Positions 19,301 through 34,300 of a stretch of DNA of 64,000 nt are shown piece after piece; the stretch's first letter is position 1; each line of letters opens with the position of its first letter. A model generated the notes under the pieces. It made no database searches. It had not been told where the DNA came from and saw only the letters and a program-made list of their open reading frames with translations. Source of the DNA: Nematopogon swammerdamellus (taxonomy: Eukaryota > Arthropoda > Insecta > Lepidoptera > Adelidae); NCBI GenBank assembly GCA_946902875.1, contig OX336341.1:2201014-2265013 (forward strand), in the 5' to 3' direction. Position numbers and translations under genes: made by a program.

Positions 19301-22300
19301 TTTTAGACTCTGTAAGTTTAAATGAATGAATACTTTTCTGCCTTTTCTTTTATCTTTTTTTCTTTAATCTGTTCTCGCTAGGAACGGACTAGCCTCATTT
19401 TCCCTTAATTTTGCCAACACTTTTTCAATTCCCTTTTTTTCCCCGTGTGGCAAAATCCTCAGGTAATTCTCGGTTTTCCCCGTTTTCCAGGTCGCTGGAC
19501 ACCTGTGTATGGGCAATGCCTACCGAAAATAATATAAATTTTTGCGATATCCCAATACGGAACAACATAGAAGCGCACAAATTGGACATTTCGCTCGCGG
19601 CACCATTAGACACAGCTCAGAAGCATTACCACAACACGATCGGTAGTCAACGGGTCCAACAAATTTGTATCACCATCTGTTGTACTATCGATCATGTTGT
19701 CAACGCTACTGAACGGCGGGGATCAGGGACCCTCTGGTTTGGCACGCTCAACACAAATAAACCTTGAAACACCGACAACCGCCTTGGAAAAGCCCCAAAA
19801 CCACCAAACCCATCAGAACGAGACTTACTTGCGGCGCGCGCCTCTTTAGAGGGTGTGGCTTGTGCGGGCGAGGCGGCGGGTGCGGGGGAGAGAGCCGGCG
19901 CGCTGTCTCGCTCTGGCGCGGGTTGCGCGGGCGCAGGTGCGAGCGAGACGGCTGCCGGCGGGCTCGGCGCTACATGCACATTACATACGCTACTGCTACA
20001 CTACATGCGTCTCTCTACGTGCTCGCGTGCCCAATAATGTGTGCTCTTTTCATTGTTTGTAACAATTCTTGGCCCAGACGTCAAATCCTAAGTCCAGACA
20101 TTTTATATGAAGGAAGAAATTATTCATTTCATATGGTTGGCAAATTTTGCATTTTGTAACTGAATTTATCTTCACATAAATAACATTTATTCCAAAATGT
20201 TTATTCATTGATAAGTGTTTAACTAGTCACACATGAATGGACACTACTACACTACAGTGCACGATACATGCTTGCAACTTCATGCGTAGTCAAATTATAA
20301 TACGTACAAGTTAAGTCATGTAACCTAACATTAAATTCTAAAGTATATATTATTTATTACCTACTAACAATCTAAAACTTGGATATTTTTATTCTGCAGT
20401 TGTGCTTAAAGTACGAACTATTCCAAATAGTATGCGTAGAATCATAATGCAAATATAGATTAAGCCAGTTTTAAAATAGGTAAAATTGAAACGAACGCTG
20501 TAAACGAAATCTAAACTATTAAATTTTAAAATAAAATCTAAAAAAAAACGACTACAATTTTGTAACTGTAAACAAATAGGCACACTTCAAAAAACATTTT
20601 CTAAATGAATGTAATATAAACGTCATGACACGTTATGGATGTTAGATTACAACAAGCGAAATAAGCACTTTCGTACAATAGCAACAAAGGTGGCCATGCT
20701 GATACTGCATAAATCGCTACCTACCTTGATGAATTCCGGAACCACGATGTGTATGTCTCAAGACAAGACGTATGTAGATACGAAACATGATAACAGTACG
20801 TACGAAGAAACATAGCGAAGGAGACAGACAACAGGGAAGACGTAGCGAGTATCAAACCACCACCGTGACACTTCTAGCGGACAGTATTCGACAGAAATTT
20901 AGCTAAAATCACATAATGTACATTAATACTAAAAGTAAGTGTAAATGCAATGATACATGAAGGAAAATATAAAGAAGAATAGAACGATTTGTTTAATCAA
21001 AATTTCCTACAAAACTTTCTCCCACTGTAGGACCACACCTTTCTGAATGACTTTGAAACCGAGCGCAACTGTGAACCAGTGTAAACATTTTATTTAAACA
21101 GTAATAGGCTCTGACAGTTTCCAAACCTAATACATCAATAAAAAAATTCTCTTCACACTGTGCAACTTTTGGCAACTGTCAGTTTAGACACGCAAGAAAC
21201 ACTAACTTTGTAAAACGGTCTATAAACTTTGGCTCATTATTAAAGAATACAAGGTACGTTTCTCTTGTACATTTTGACAGATTTACTACTCTTAATCCAT
21301 GTTATTAATAAGCGTCTTTTCCATAATTGGCTCAAGATCGTCAAACTTGGTTCAAGGCTAAGCTCGGTTTAAGTCATCCCACAACTACAATACCTTTTGT
21401 ACCACAGTGCTGTGCCCACCGATACCGAATAATGCTTGTGTGGTTGTGCTACATACATTACTGACACTGACCGATTACTGTACTATACAAAAACAGCTTC
21501 GATACTTTCATATATTTTTCGCAGCTTATGAGCGGTGATCGGAATTTTTTATAAAGCAACAAAGTCATATTATAAAACATTGAGTTCAGTGGAGTAGGAT
21601 ATGTTCATCACAATGTGGATGCCGCAAGTGCGAAGTTACGATACATTTTCTAGAAATACCTTTGGTTGGACTGTGAGCCTATAACAAATTAACAAATTGC
21701 GTGCGACAGGGATGAACACAGTTTCGGTGCACTAGTCCGTCTCGCACTTGGGTGGTTTTTTATTATGTTGCTGTTGGTGCCTCGCGATGACGAGAGTGAA
21801 AACTCTGTATATCCCTAGTCATATAGGCCGTACAAACACCATCCGTCACAATTGCCTATGTCCTGAGTCCTGAGCAGGCGCATAGACAGGGGGGGATATG
21901 GGTGTCGTATCTCCCCCCGAAATCTTTGGAATTTCAAAAATTCCGAAGTATTTTTCGGCGCGTTCCTTACCTTACCGCCATTCGTATGTGTATCGCGAAA
22001 TGTCGCAACCCTTTTACCACAATTCAAAACGTGGCTCTTCTACTAGCCAACTAGCCTCCGTCTGGGCTGGCACAGTTCATCCCACCCCCAATACAAATCC
22101 TGGCTACGCGCCTGGTCCTGAGAATTTATTTATTTTATTTCAGACGAATACAATGTTATAAAACCTTCCGATCACGTCACAATGTACCCCAACACCAGTG
22201 TATTCAACATGAGCTGAGCGTGTGTGGAAGCACCGCCGCACTAGTCTAGAATTGCTAACATTGTACGTTGTGCGCTACACCATAATCCCGATAAAACAAA

Positions 22301-25300
22301 TAAAAATAAAATTGTTTCACAGCTATCAACGTAATTTGAAGAGGCGAGTGTGTGAGGAGCGTGATTGAAAACATAATTACTGCAAGTACGTCGGAAAATG
22401 CAGTCGGCAGCTTGCGGATTTTAGTTTAGTTTAGATATTTTGATATGAATTCCATGTGACTGATATTAATTAAATTGTGAGTGATTGAATACGAGCACCA
22501 CAGCATTACATTTCTTAGAAGAACTATATTCTATAAAGTAGCTTTAACACTTTGACAGCGGATCACGACGCTGTGTCGTGCATGGCGCTCAGTCTTCCCC
22601 CGTGCGCCAATCACGACCCCAGCTCATGATCGGAATTCTTTGAATCTATTCTAAAACACATGACACACTGTTTGTTATCGGCGTTTATCCGATTGTATGG
22701 CTACATTATTTAACTACACACACGGAGGCGATTCATTTACGTGAGGCAGGGGCCTCACTCACTCGGGTCTGCAAGGTTTGCGCGGATACTATAAAAAATC
22801 AGACAGACAAACGAGGAAGGAAGGAAACGTCATTTTACCATCCAGACTGTAATATTCCACTCTGCCACTATCCCTTCTTTGAGAAATATCATACGCAGAA
22901 GGATTAAACGGTTTAGAACCGACAAAATCAGTCGCGGTAACCATGTAAGTTTTTTTTTTCAAAAAACTTATTTTAGTTTTGATTTTTTTTAAATAAAGAA
23001 CATAAAAATATTTTTTGGTTTTATTTTTATTATAATAAAACATTAGTTATTCTAACGCACAAAAAGAACTATAGCATTACTATTTTTGTTCTTTTTCTAT
23101 AGAATTTACAATAGTGCGGAAAATGGCCGGCGCACAGGGGAATGCGCGTTATAGAACGTTCGGCGGTCAAAGTGTTAAGCTACTTAGAAGAAATAAAAAA
23201 AATTAATACTTATTCAACTCATGTTACTTAGTAGGTGGTGATTACTTTTAGTCTTCTGCGATGTTTTAGAACACAAAATATTTTAATCCAGACAGAATCA
23301 CTCAACGACAATTCACTTTTTAGCGTTCCGTACCAAAATGGCACAAGAGCCGTTACGGTGAGAACGCATCGACTGCCTGTATGAGTCAGTCTCAGCTTCC
23401 AACTGCACGTTCGCTGCGTTTCGAATTCCGCCGAATTTCAAAAGCTACTAGAAAACGTCAACAAAAATAGTGAAAGCGCTCAATACAATCATTACCTGGC
23501 TGGGAATGCGGTCTCTCTTGTACCTTCTCAGCCGCTTTAGTGGAGCTTCTCCTGACAACTAGCGCACCGTGAGCATGTGTAGGACAACACTCGGGTTAAC
23601 ATCACAGAAGCGCCTCGCGCGGTGCATTGTGCCCTAACGCTCGCTCGCGAGTCCATTCGGTGGCGAAAACTATTCAAATTGCTATAAAAAAATATCAATT
23701 TCAAAACTATACAAATATATCAATATTGGTCTTGAGTAGTCTCCCCCGCTTAGGTAGGATAAATCAATCCGGTAAATCCGCCAACATGTGGGAATGCACT
23801 CCCACCTGCATCCTTTCCTCTAATGTACAGTCTGGGGTCCTTCAAACATAATGTGAAGGTGCACCTAGCCGGCCGACATGGTATTCGCAGCCCCCGTAAA
23901 TATCCGAATGCCCATGGGCGCCGTCGGACTACATCTCGGCGTTAGTCTGGCGCGCGCCATAGTCGTGCTTCCCATAAAAAAAAAGTCTGGGGAGCTTTCT
24001 GAGAAATTTACAGAATCTACGTATTATATGTGATTTGTCACCTTTTTTTTATGGATAGCGCGACACGTGGCATTGTTTCACCTACGAGTAGGTGTCTAAC
24101 GATGACCATGGACATTCTGTGATGCACGGGGATTGCGAATGCCATGCCGACCTGAAGCCTGAGCCTTTTCACGCCCCTTTTGATAAACCCCAGGCTACAT
24201 TTGGGAGGAAATAGATGGGTATTTGTTTTCAATAGGTTTTAATGTGACAGATAAGTATGTGTACTTTCTGTTCGATGTGTAAACATCTATACAGGGGATC
24301 TGGGGGCTGGAGTTAATTAAGATTTGGTGCACACAGGTCCGCTCGCGAGTGATGATCATCACACATCAACCATTAATTCCGGCACTCTGACTTTTTTTAT
24401 GTGTGCTTTATAGAAAGTGCATTTCCCAGAGTATTCCAGACCAATCATCAGACATGTACAAAATAAATGAATTGAAGATTATGTCATAGAAATGGTGTAT
24501 CTTGAAGAAAATTTAGGCCTTTTCGCACGACCATTTTATTTAAGATAATTTTTTATACAATTTATAATTAAATTCTTACAGCAATTTGAACAGTTTTGCA
24601 GAAAATACAGAATGTCTTTCACCAGATTCAAATGAGAGTTTGAGATAAGAGAAGTAGAAAGTTTGTTGGATCGTTACATGAGTGAGTCAAGTTTACTGAA
24701 GTTAGTTAGAATGTTGTCGTGTTGGTGCACCTGACTTTACTCATGCGTGCCAACATAGCAGAGTGAAAAACGTTCCGGTTAATTCTATTAGTTCTGTGTG
24801 CATTCATCCTCATTCGTTGGAGCACATAAAATAAATTTTGCAACAAAACAATTAAATATTACTTTTCATCAAACTTTAAAAAGTTTCATCAACTTGCATG
24901 TAGTCAATTGGTTTTGTAGGTATGTAGTTGTGTACATCTATAAGATTGATTCAAACATAATTTCACATTGAACTAATTGCAAATTCCTTTAAACCAACTT
25001 GTTTCAATAATCTTCAGTTAATTACACCAGTGTGAAGTTAGTACCCTGCATATGTTGATTGATGAATAACCAATAGTGAATAATATTGTAGCATCACAAT
25101 ATTTAGTAGAGAGTGTTTCAACTAAAAGTTCCCTTCGCCGTTATGTTGGCTCCACTGTCAGTGCTTAAATTCCTGTTGCCAGATTGTGAAGATTATATTA
25201 CCTAATAATGTAATCGGTATTTACCGTATAATAAATACGGTAAATACTGATAATTACGGGTAAATCTGTACACATAGCCCGCGTCCTAGTCAACGCAGAC

Positions 25301-28300
25301 TAGCTGACGAGGGCTTGAAGCGAGCCGAAACGTGAAGCATGCGCGGGAAATTTAGAGTGGCGACTCGCTAGTCCCGGCCTCGATTAATACCCTCCTCTAC
25401 TGCCGATGGGCCCGGATATGTTCGGTTAAGCCATCGCAAGCTTAGATCCACACCTTCCTTCCTCAACGCTGTTTAAACAGATAGACAGTGGAGCCAACAT
25501 AACGGCGAAGGGAACTTTTAGTTGAAACGCTCTTTACCTCAGATAGGTCTCATTTATTTTTCATTCTGTCAACTGAACTGTCAACTTGGTCTAGCTCAAC
25601 ACTTAATGGCGCTAAATTCACACTGGCGAACTCTCACGAGGGTGCTCCCGGCTTGTCGCCATGTCACCGGGCGGGCGGGCACGGAGGAGAGCTTCGTACC
25701 TGAGGGCTGGGGCTGCGCCTGCGGCGAGGCGGCCTGGTCGACGGTGTCCGCTGCGGCCGCCGCGGCCTCGGCTGCCTCGCGCTCTCGGCGCTCCCGCTCC
25801 GCCGCCTCCGCAGCCTCCTGGCGCCGCTTCATCTCCTTGATCTCAAACTGTGCGCACCGCCAACCGACAAATACATTACTCTCTTTATTCTTTAAGGCGG
25901 CCAAGCTAGGGTTGCCAACCATACTTTAAAATAAAGTATGTTACGTTATTTTAGGTCTTCGTACTTTAAACTTTTGAATAGCAATAAAGTACGCGAAAAT
26001 ACTTGAAAGTCAACCTCAAAGTTCAAATAATGCATGAAATTCAACATAAACTAACAGCACCTCAATAATCGAATGCAGTGCATCATATATTCATATATTC
26101 ATACATCATATATTCAAAAATACCTAATCACTGCTGAAATGTCCAGAGAGCCCTAAAAATATTAAATGTTTTAAAATTCAAATAAATAATACTTTTTTAT
26201 TACACTGTACTTTTTATTTGCTATCCCTGAAATCAGAAATACATTATTTCTTCTAAAAAAAAGTTGGCAACCCTAGGCCGAGCGCACGCGCAAACAAGCT
26301 CGCCCTGAGCCACTCGAGCCCCAAGAACTCGACAACAGGCTGCTTCAGCAGTTCCACAACGAAGGAGCAGTCGTCATTGGAGGACTGACCTAACGTGACG
26401 TGCCAGTTAGAATTCGCCTAACTGACACATTACCTTATAGCGGAGGCTGTTTGCATGGTGGGTAAGATACAAGAAAAAGAAGAAGAAATCTAACAGAATC
26501 GTAAACAGCTGAAAGTTATTGAAGCACCCGCAATAAACACATTAAAAAATAGGCTTGACAAGTGTTTAAAAAAAAACGATGAATTATGACAAACAGCAAC
26601 AGCAGTGATCATCATAGACATGAACACATCAGCGCATTAAGCTGCTAGTTCATTCACAAAGTCTAAAAGTGGGTTACTTAAAATCAAAGGCTAAATAGAT
26701 TCTAATCAGAATTTGAAATTATTCCAAAACCGTCAGTTAGCTACACTTTGGGAACACACTTTCGAGGACAAGTAGTCCTTCTTCTTCCATTGCACGTCTG
26801 GCAATAAAGAATAGTATGTAACACCACACACACCACCACCAACTACATGACATTATCACATAAAATTATACACTAACTATTTGCTCAAACTAATAAAATA
26901 AACATTTTCTACAGACAAAACCTGGTGGAAACCAAGTTTTGAATGATTGAGAAAAAATTAAACAAAGTTTTTTCTCAACCAATCGAAATCAAGCAGAGGT
27001 TTCACGGAGTACCTCCGACGAGTACTGGCACGACCGTGGACAGTATGCTGACATGGCAGCTTATTTCAAAAGAAATTCCAGTATTTAATCTAATACCAAA
27101 CAGCGATGTTGACAGGAAGTCATGCTAATACCCATCGTCGACAACGAAACCCACAGACAAGAGGAGTGGTGCATAGACATAGACTGTAGATATGGACATG
27201 CGATGGACGAGCGGCATTGTGGTATGTTGATTGATAGGAAAGTTGGCGAAGCCGTGTTCGCACACAGAGCGCACTCGAGGACACATCTAGCCTCTCCTCT
27301 CTCTCGTCTGTGGTGAAACCGGTTGAAGGGTGCACGCGCATGCTAAACGTATGTGGCACTTACATCAGCGGTGCAGTTATCGGCTATGTACTCAAAGTAC
27401 CATGCATCGCGTGCGGGAAACATTTTTCGAGTCTGGGACAAAAGGGCCAAGGACGTACTGAAGGGAAGGTTCCAATTTCGAATGTTCTGCTCATCTTTCG
27501 AGTCCTCATTTTGGAAGACCGTTATTTTCGGAAAGACGTTAAAGTGCGCGAGACGCTCCCACAACATGAACTCTATGCTCGCCAGCTCGGGATGTCTGGG
27601 GCGTTCGTCCTTGCTCCCGAGCTCGAAGAACAGGGACGAAAATTTGTATCCGACGGTTGAAACGGTTTCGTTTCTTCCCGGAGAGATCGGCGGTTCCGTT
27701 TCCGATTCGGATATTGTAGACAGACTGCGCTTGGCAACGACCGACTGATTCCATAGGAAGGAATCATTTTTGTGAGGGTCCTTCTGATTGGCCCTCGAGG
27801 GAGCACCCTGAGAGCTATCGGAAGCTTTTAAAAACACAATGTCGTCTGCCTCCTCATCGTCTTTAGGTTTCATTTTATATGCGGGGCCTAGAATGATCTT
27901 AGCGACTGTCTCGCCCACCGGTTCAGGATACTCCGGCATTTTGAACTCATAGTGAGCATATTTCGGGGACGGAGTAGGTTTGTCAGGAGGGAGGGGGATG
28001 ATGAGGACCGAGTCGTCATACGTCTCCCAAGGCTGATGCTCTAGCCAGAGCGTCGACGAACGCTGTTCAAGCTAATCAAACAGAAGATGGAACATTATGG
28101 TTAAATGAAGTATCTACAGTAATGTGTTATTGATTAGAAACATTGTGCCTTATATTTTCATAGATTCCTTATATTTTATGCATTGATACATTAGACACAA
28201 ATAGCAGCCATACAAACAAGTTACAGTAGTTTTAGAGCAGATCATGTCAACCACTAAAATCACTATTACAACCAGAGTTGCCACCAGCTCCGATTCTGCC

Positions 28301-31300
28301 GAAACAGTCCTGATTTTGTTGATATTATCACGCGTCCCGACGATCTATTAATTTTGTCCCGATTTCTTACAACACGCAGCGTGGGCAACGCGTGCGTCCT
28401 TTTCTATTAATTTTATTCCAGTGACTTTACTAATTGTAATTGTTTAAATGGTCTAATGTCAGAAATCGTTACTCTGTAGTAGATCTAATAAAAACAGAAT
28501 TGCCACTCAACATAGACATGTCTCGTTCAAAGTTCATAAATAAATATAAAAAAATTAGACAGACAGACATATGCATGGTAAATAAAATGAAATAAATAAT
28601 CATCAAAATTAAATAAACATAAAGACAACAAGTGTTTTTATTTTTTCCTTCAGCCAGATGGTCCGAATTGGTTCGAACTCCGATGACCGACCGATTGTCC
28701 CTATTTTTTTTATTCTAAAAGGTGGCAACCCTGATTACAACATAATTTGACACGTCGGCTGTATCGCCACGTCTGCCGCGAGTATTAGTGACTATCCAAT
28801 ACTTTTGTTTCAGTCGGGACTGTGCGCCGTGCCTGTACTTCTTTGTCGTGCCTTATGCAATTTACGTCATTGAGCGTTGTTTCTTCTTCAAATTTTTTTT
28901 TTGTTAGTGTTTTAATATTGACTGACTTTGACATAGAAAAATCGAATAGCCAATGTTTCCAATCAAGAGCACATCACTGTAACACATGCAATACATACAC
29001 AGTGAAGTGAATTAAAGAATAAAACCATCCACCGATAGGTTAATGCTAACTATGTACTATGTATACAGGGTGTTGTAACGGCCACTATATTAAATTTAGG
29101 AAATGATTATTGAGATCAATAGTAACAAAAAAGTCTAAAAACTTTTTTCTGAATTCCACTTAAATAAAAAGTTACAGTTTTCATATAAACTAATTGGTTT
29201 ATTTAGTGTAAAAAGGATCTAATGATCCACACGAACGTTGGAAATCTAAGGCGCGCAGTGAGTGAGCAAGCAGGGACTAGTGCGCGGATAGAGGAGATGC
29301 GCGGACGCGCGGCGTGAGTTTTCGACCCCGACCGCTACCGCGCCAGCACCCTCCCCCCGTGCGCGTCAATTTACACTTGACGAAAACATAAACTTCAAAA
29401 ATTAATATCTCGTAAACTAGACACTTCAGAAAAAAACTTTGTTTACTTTTTTGTCTCGGAAAAACATGAGGATTGCGCTGGCGAAATTAATGTACTAGCC
29501 GTTACAACACCCGTATATATAATATATATGTATTCACAACAGACAAATGAATATTCTACGAGTGAAAAGTGCATGACATGCAAAAGAATAAGAATAGAAT
29601 CATTCGAAAGAAAAGAATGTTATATGTCAATAGAGTAAAAAGTTCTAGTTTTGAATAAAAGGGTTAATGTATTCTTGACATACTAACACATCACCCTTTG
29701 CCACAACCATCTAACGGCCCGGCAGACATTGTGGGATCATCTATGTAAGTGATAAAACTATAATAACTTAAATCATGTTGGTTATATTATATAACTTCTT
29801 TGGTACTTTTTCTTTTTATAGGTATATTTTTTCTGTCTTTCTTTCTTTTGCTCTATAAATCTTTACCACTCTTTTATAAATCATTTTTACTTTGGCTTTA
29901 TGCCCATAGTGTTCTTAGCCACTGATTTTTTTTAATATATATATTTTTTCTTTCTAAAGAGGCATCTTCTATATATTTCATAGTTAGTTAAAATATGACT
30001 CGGAAAATTTACCATATTCAACCAACTACTAATAGCCGTTTTCACCAACCCCAGTTAAGTCTAGTCCAACAGTTATTTGTCGGTTAAAGTGAAATGTCTC
30101 ATACCTTTGACAGGAGTCGACTAGCAGCTACATTGTAGCTGAATGTGGTGTGATCAGCCGTTTAACCTTTTCTTTTTTAGGGTTTTTAACAATGATTTGT
30201 TAATATCAGCCCCATAATACTCATCTTCCCTATCGCTCAGGGAAGAAGAAGAACCCTAAGGGATAGAGAACGCTCAACTAAATCCAACACCATTACTAAA
30301 TCCCTCTCACATGGACTCGCCAACAGCTTATGTATACTAAAAAAACTAATTGAGTCTGTCCACCTTAAGTGACGTCTTCAATTCCCGCATATAAGCGATA
30401 AATAAAGTGTGTTTCCCGAATCCTTTAACCTGGGTGTCTTCAAACGTCGTATCAACGGGCTAGACGGCCGAGCAACAGTCCGCAAAACTGCTGGCATGGC
30501 ACTTCACTGAGCGTGGTTTTGCGAGGAGAGGGGTTTTTGGTTCTGTCGACTGTACCATTGGACCCTCGATGTTGGTTTACATATAAAAATAAAAAAATAA
30601 AAAATAAGGAACTGGTTCTTAACCATTTGCGCTACTCAAAACCCACAGTAACAACCCACCATTGATGGCGGAAGGACATGGAATCCAAGCCAAAACTAAA
30701 AAAAAAACAATGTATCCCCCAATGTCTGCCCCGCGCAATCCCCCTCAACAGTTCTACAAGCCGCCACCGCTGTCGCTCTCACCGTCGTCAGCCGATGTAG
30801 AGCGCTGAATCTCTCCTCCTGAGCGGCGGCGGACTTCTCGAACGCCTCGTGCTTCTTGATGAGGTTCTCCACCTCGTCGATGGTGTGCCCGAGCTCCGTG
30901 GACATGAGGTAGGGCTCCTGCGCGATCAGCCACGCCTCGGCGACCGCCGCGTCGCGCGCGAACTGGTACACCTCCAGGACTGCGGGAGAGGACAAACACG
31001 TTAAAGCGGGTGATTCGCAATTTTCGTTAATTTTGGCTGGCAGACCCTTAAGGCTTGAGAGGATTGGAGAAATATTGGACCTAAAAAACGCTTATTGACA
31101 TCTTAATGTCGTGATGCATTCTGTTCTGACTAACCTTTGGAATGTGGGACAAGTACAAGCAGGCGAAAAAGAATATTTTGTAGTAATGTATTAAAACTGT
31201 AAAGAAATATGATAAAATCCTAGCAAATACCACATACTCGTAAATATGTATAATAAGAATCAGTGGCGGCTGGTGACTTCAGTGACCGGTAGTGCGCTAA

Positions 31301-34300
31301 GTACCTACCTACTTAAATACCAAATTTCCCAACACATTCCCTATATGTTATTTTAAGATCGCGACTTCCGAATTTTTTAAACGCCTGCGTTGTATTATGT
31401 ACGTACCTAGTATGAATATTCTCAAAGACACTCAATGAGTTGCAAAAAACAAGAAAATAAATCCAAATAAGTTTTTTAACTCATTTATTTATAGTACCTT
31501 TATGAACACACCCATAGACTACAACACTACTGCAGCTTTCAAAAAAGAAAACAATAGCAATGTCACAAAAATACTTTAATAAATGTATAAAAATAAAAGC
31601 ATTTGAAAAGTAGGAATTGAACCCGGGATCACCTGATTGTACAGCCTTACCTTTAACCAACTCTTAGGCAAATATCGGCACCACTTAATTCACAGTATCA
31701 CGTGACAGAAAGCAAAAACCTAACCATATCCCATTTTAAATATTCGCGCGCTTATGTGACATCACATGACAGCGCCACAGCGCGCTGACTCTAGCTAGGT
31801 AGACGGACTCGTGCAAAACGAATCGCTCGCGGCGCGACGTGTCGCACGCGCGGCTATTCACGGTATAGCGTCCTTGTTTGGCGCTCGTGCGCCGCACGCA
31901 GAACTCCATTTCGGCCCATACTGTTTCTATGAAGTATCTTTTCTCTCACGCGCCAGCGGTGTTTTGCCGATCCCCATACATTCAGTATGGGAGACCCGCG
32001 TGCGTTACTCGATTCCGCACGGGGCGCGCGTTTAAACGCAAAAAAGTGCTTTGGGATCTGTAAAATAAGGTCGAATTCACATTCATAATTATTTGGAGTA
32101 CGATCTTTATGGTTTTAATGTAGGAATGTTGTATGGTAAGATATTATTTATTTTGAATGAAGTGAAGACTTCTCGTGGTATGGTAGTGCGGCGCACGGGC
32201 GCACTTTAGGACCAGCCGCCAGTGATAAGAATAAAAATAAAGAAACAAAAGAAACCTCACAAATAAATACTTTGTGTATAATAACATTGATTTTATAACC
32301 CTGTCGGGACAGATAGACCACTCCATATAAAAAATTTGGTAACGTTGTAAATCGTAAAACCAACAGGGGGCGGTAATAATTTTTCTTGATGTTGTCGTAA
32401 AACAAACAGGTGGCGTTAATGTTTGTTAATACTTCTATACTAAGGGCGCTATCTAGTTGAAATACAACAGTATCTAGGTACCTTTAATTGTCACTAGGCT
32501 GTAGAATTACTGCTACTAGACAAAAGATGGCGCTTTCATTTATATTTATAAACAAAGACATTAAACCCACCCTCAATCTCTTTGTTTATAAAGAACATTA
32601 TTTATGTAAATTCCAAAATTTTTAATTATATTTGAATAATAAAATTATGACAATTTACAATTAAACTAACACTTCTTATCAAATTAAATAAAATAAAAAA
32701 ATGTTTTGAAAATAATTTGGTATACGGAACAAAATATTATTATGATTGTAATTTCCTGTTTGTGCGCTTTTAATAGATAGATCCACAGAGCACGGAATAC
32801 CCCCGCGCGCGCGCGCGCGGTATTCCGTGCTCTGTGGATAGAACGTATTTATTTAGTTGAATACTCAGAGGAAGTTGAACAGTTAAACAAATACTCGTCA
32901 CTCTTCATTCTAATAATGTCAGCATTGTAGGTAAAAAAAAAAAATATGAAAACTGCCTTAAAAAATTTATGAAATTAAAAAAATCGAACCCTAGAGTTGA
33001 AGGCGGTGCTAAAGAAGGCTACACAAAACACAAATCACAAAGGATATCATCCGCGCATGTTTTCTTTCATGTATCATTTTTGCTTGCTTTAGCACCGCCT
33101 TCAACTCTAGGGTTCGATTTTTTTTATTTCATACATTTTTGAAGGCGGTTTTTATATATTTTTTTAAATAGTTTTTTATTTCACAGTTTTTTTTTGGAAT
33201 TTTTTGCTATTAATGTACTCGGCGGAATCGCTCGACCTTCGGCCTCGCGATTCCGCCTCGCTTTCCAATCTGATCTCGACCAAATTAAAATGGAACCACC
33301 TCATGGTTATCCCCTTTCAAAAAAAAAAAAAAGAATTTTCAAAATCGGCCCACAAAGGGTGGGTTTAATGTCTTTGGCCCACAATAATTGACGGAGTAAT
33401 CGCGTAACAAACATCCAAAAAAAGAAAACATACCGTCGAATTGAGAATCTCCTAGGTCTAAAGTAAATTGCTCGTGAAGACAAATTCAACGAGCCCAAAC
33501 ACGATGGGTTTATCATGTGTAGTTTAGGAGTTCCTATGGCCACCTTCCGTCTCCGTCATCAGACCAGCTCGATGGTACTCGTACTCGTATTATAATATAT
33601 TAAGCGCATCTGGCCGGTCGGAAAAGATTTCAAATTTAGAATATTCATGAAACAAGGGTCCGAATATGAATGACAATATCGATTCATGTATTTCAATACA
33701 ATGACAGAGAAAATTTCAAAATATTAGGTTATATATTTATATAGGTATATTATATTACTACTATTATATTATATTAATTACTATTATATTATATACTATA
33801 TTAGGTTATAGGTTATATTATATATATTTGGTATTATATTTAATACTTTTTAGTTCTAGTTTATTTTTTTTTAAGTCGGTTTTATATTTTTAAAACAATA
33901 TTACATAAAAAACAATAATCGAAATCGAATAATCGAAATCGGTTGAAGTGGTACAGAATTATTCGCCATGTGTCAAACTGCAAATTGCTGAAAAAGTCCA
34001 CATCACAAAAGTTTTGCTGAAGGTAACCACACACCAATAGTATTTTGTTGCTTTTTCATAAACCGCTCAATCAATTTCAATAAAATTTCAATGGGAGCAC
34101 CTCTGAAGTATGACCTACCAAACAAAAAAAGAATTTTCAAAATCAGCCCACAATTAACACGTTGAACGCCATACGACCCACCGGTGGGCCTAGCGTACTT
34201 TTCCGTTCGGGCCAAGCCAAACTCATTATATCCGTCATTTTCATCAACTTGAGATTTTCATCACAAAGTTTATAAAATGCGGTAATTTGTAAGGAAAATA

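Larger units (their letters stand above)
32555..33373. mobile_element. Candidate MITE with AAAGACATTAAACCCACCC ends
   Basis: The left end AAAGACATTAAACCCACCC is inverted at the right (GGGTGGGTTTAATGTCTTT). The same end pair delimits a shorter element at 36822-37012. The interior holds two independent palindromes (32782-32838 and 32969-33131), so this may be a host for later insertions. Confidence 0.55.
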
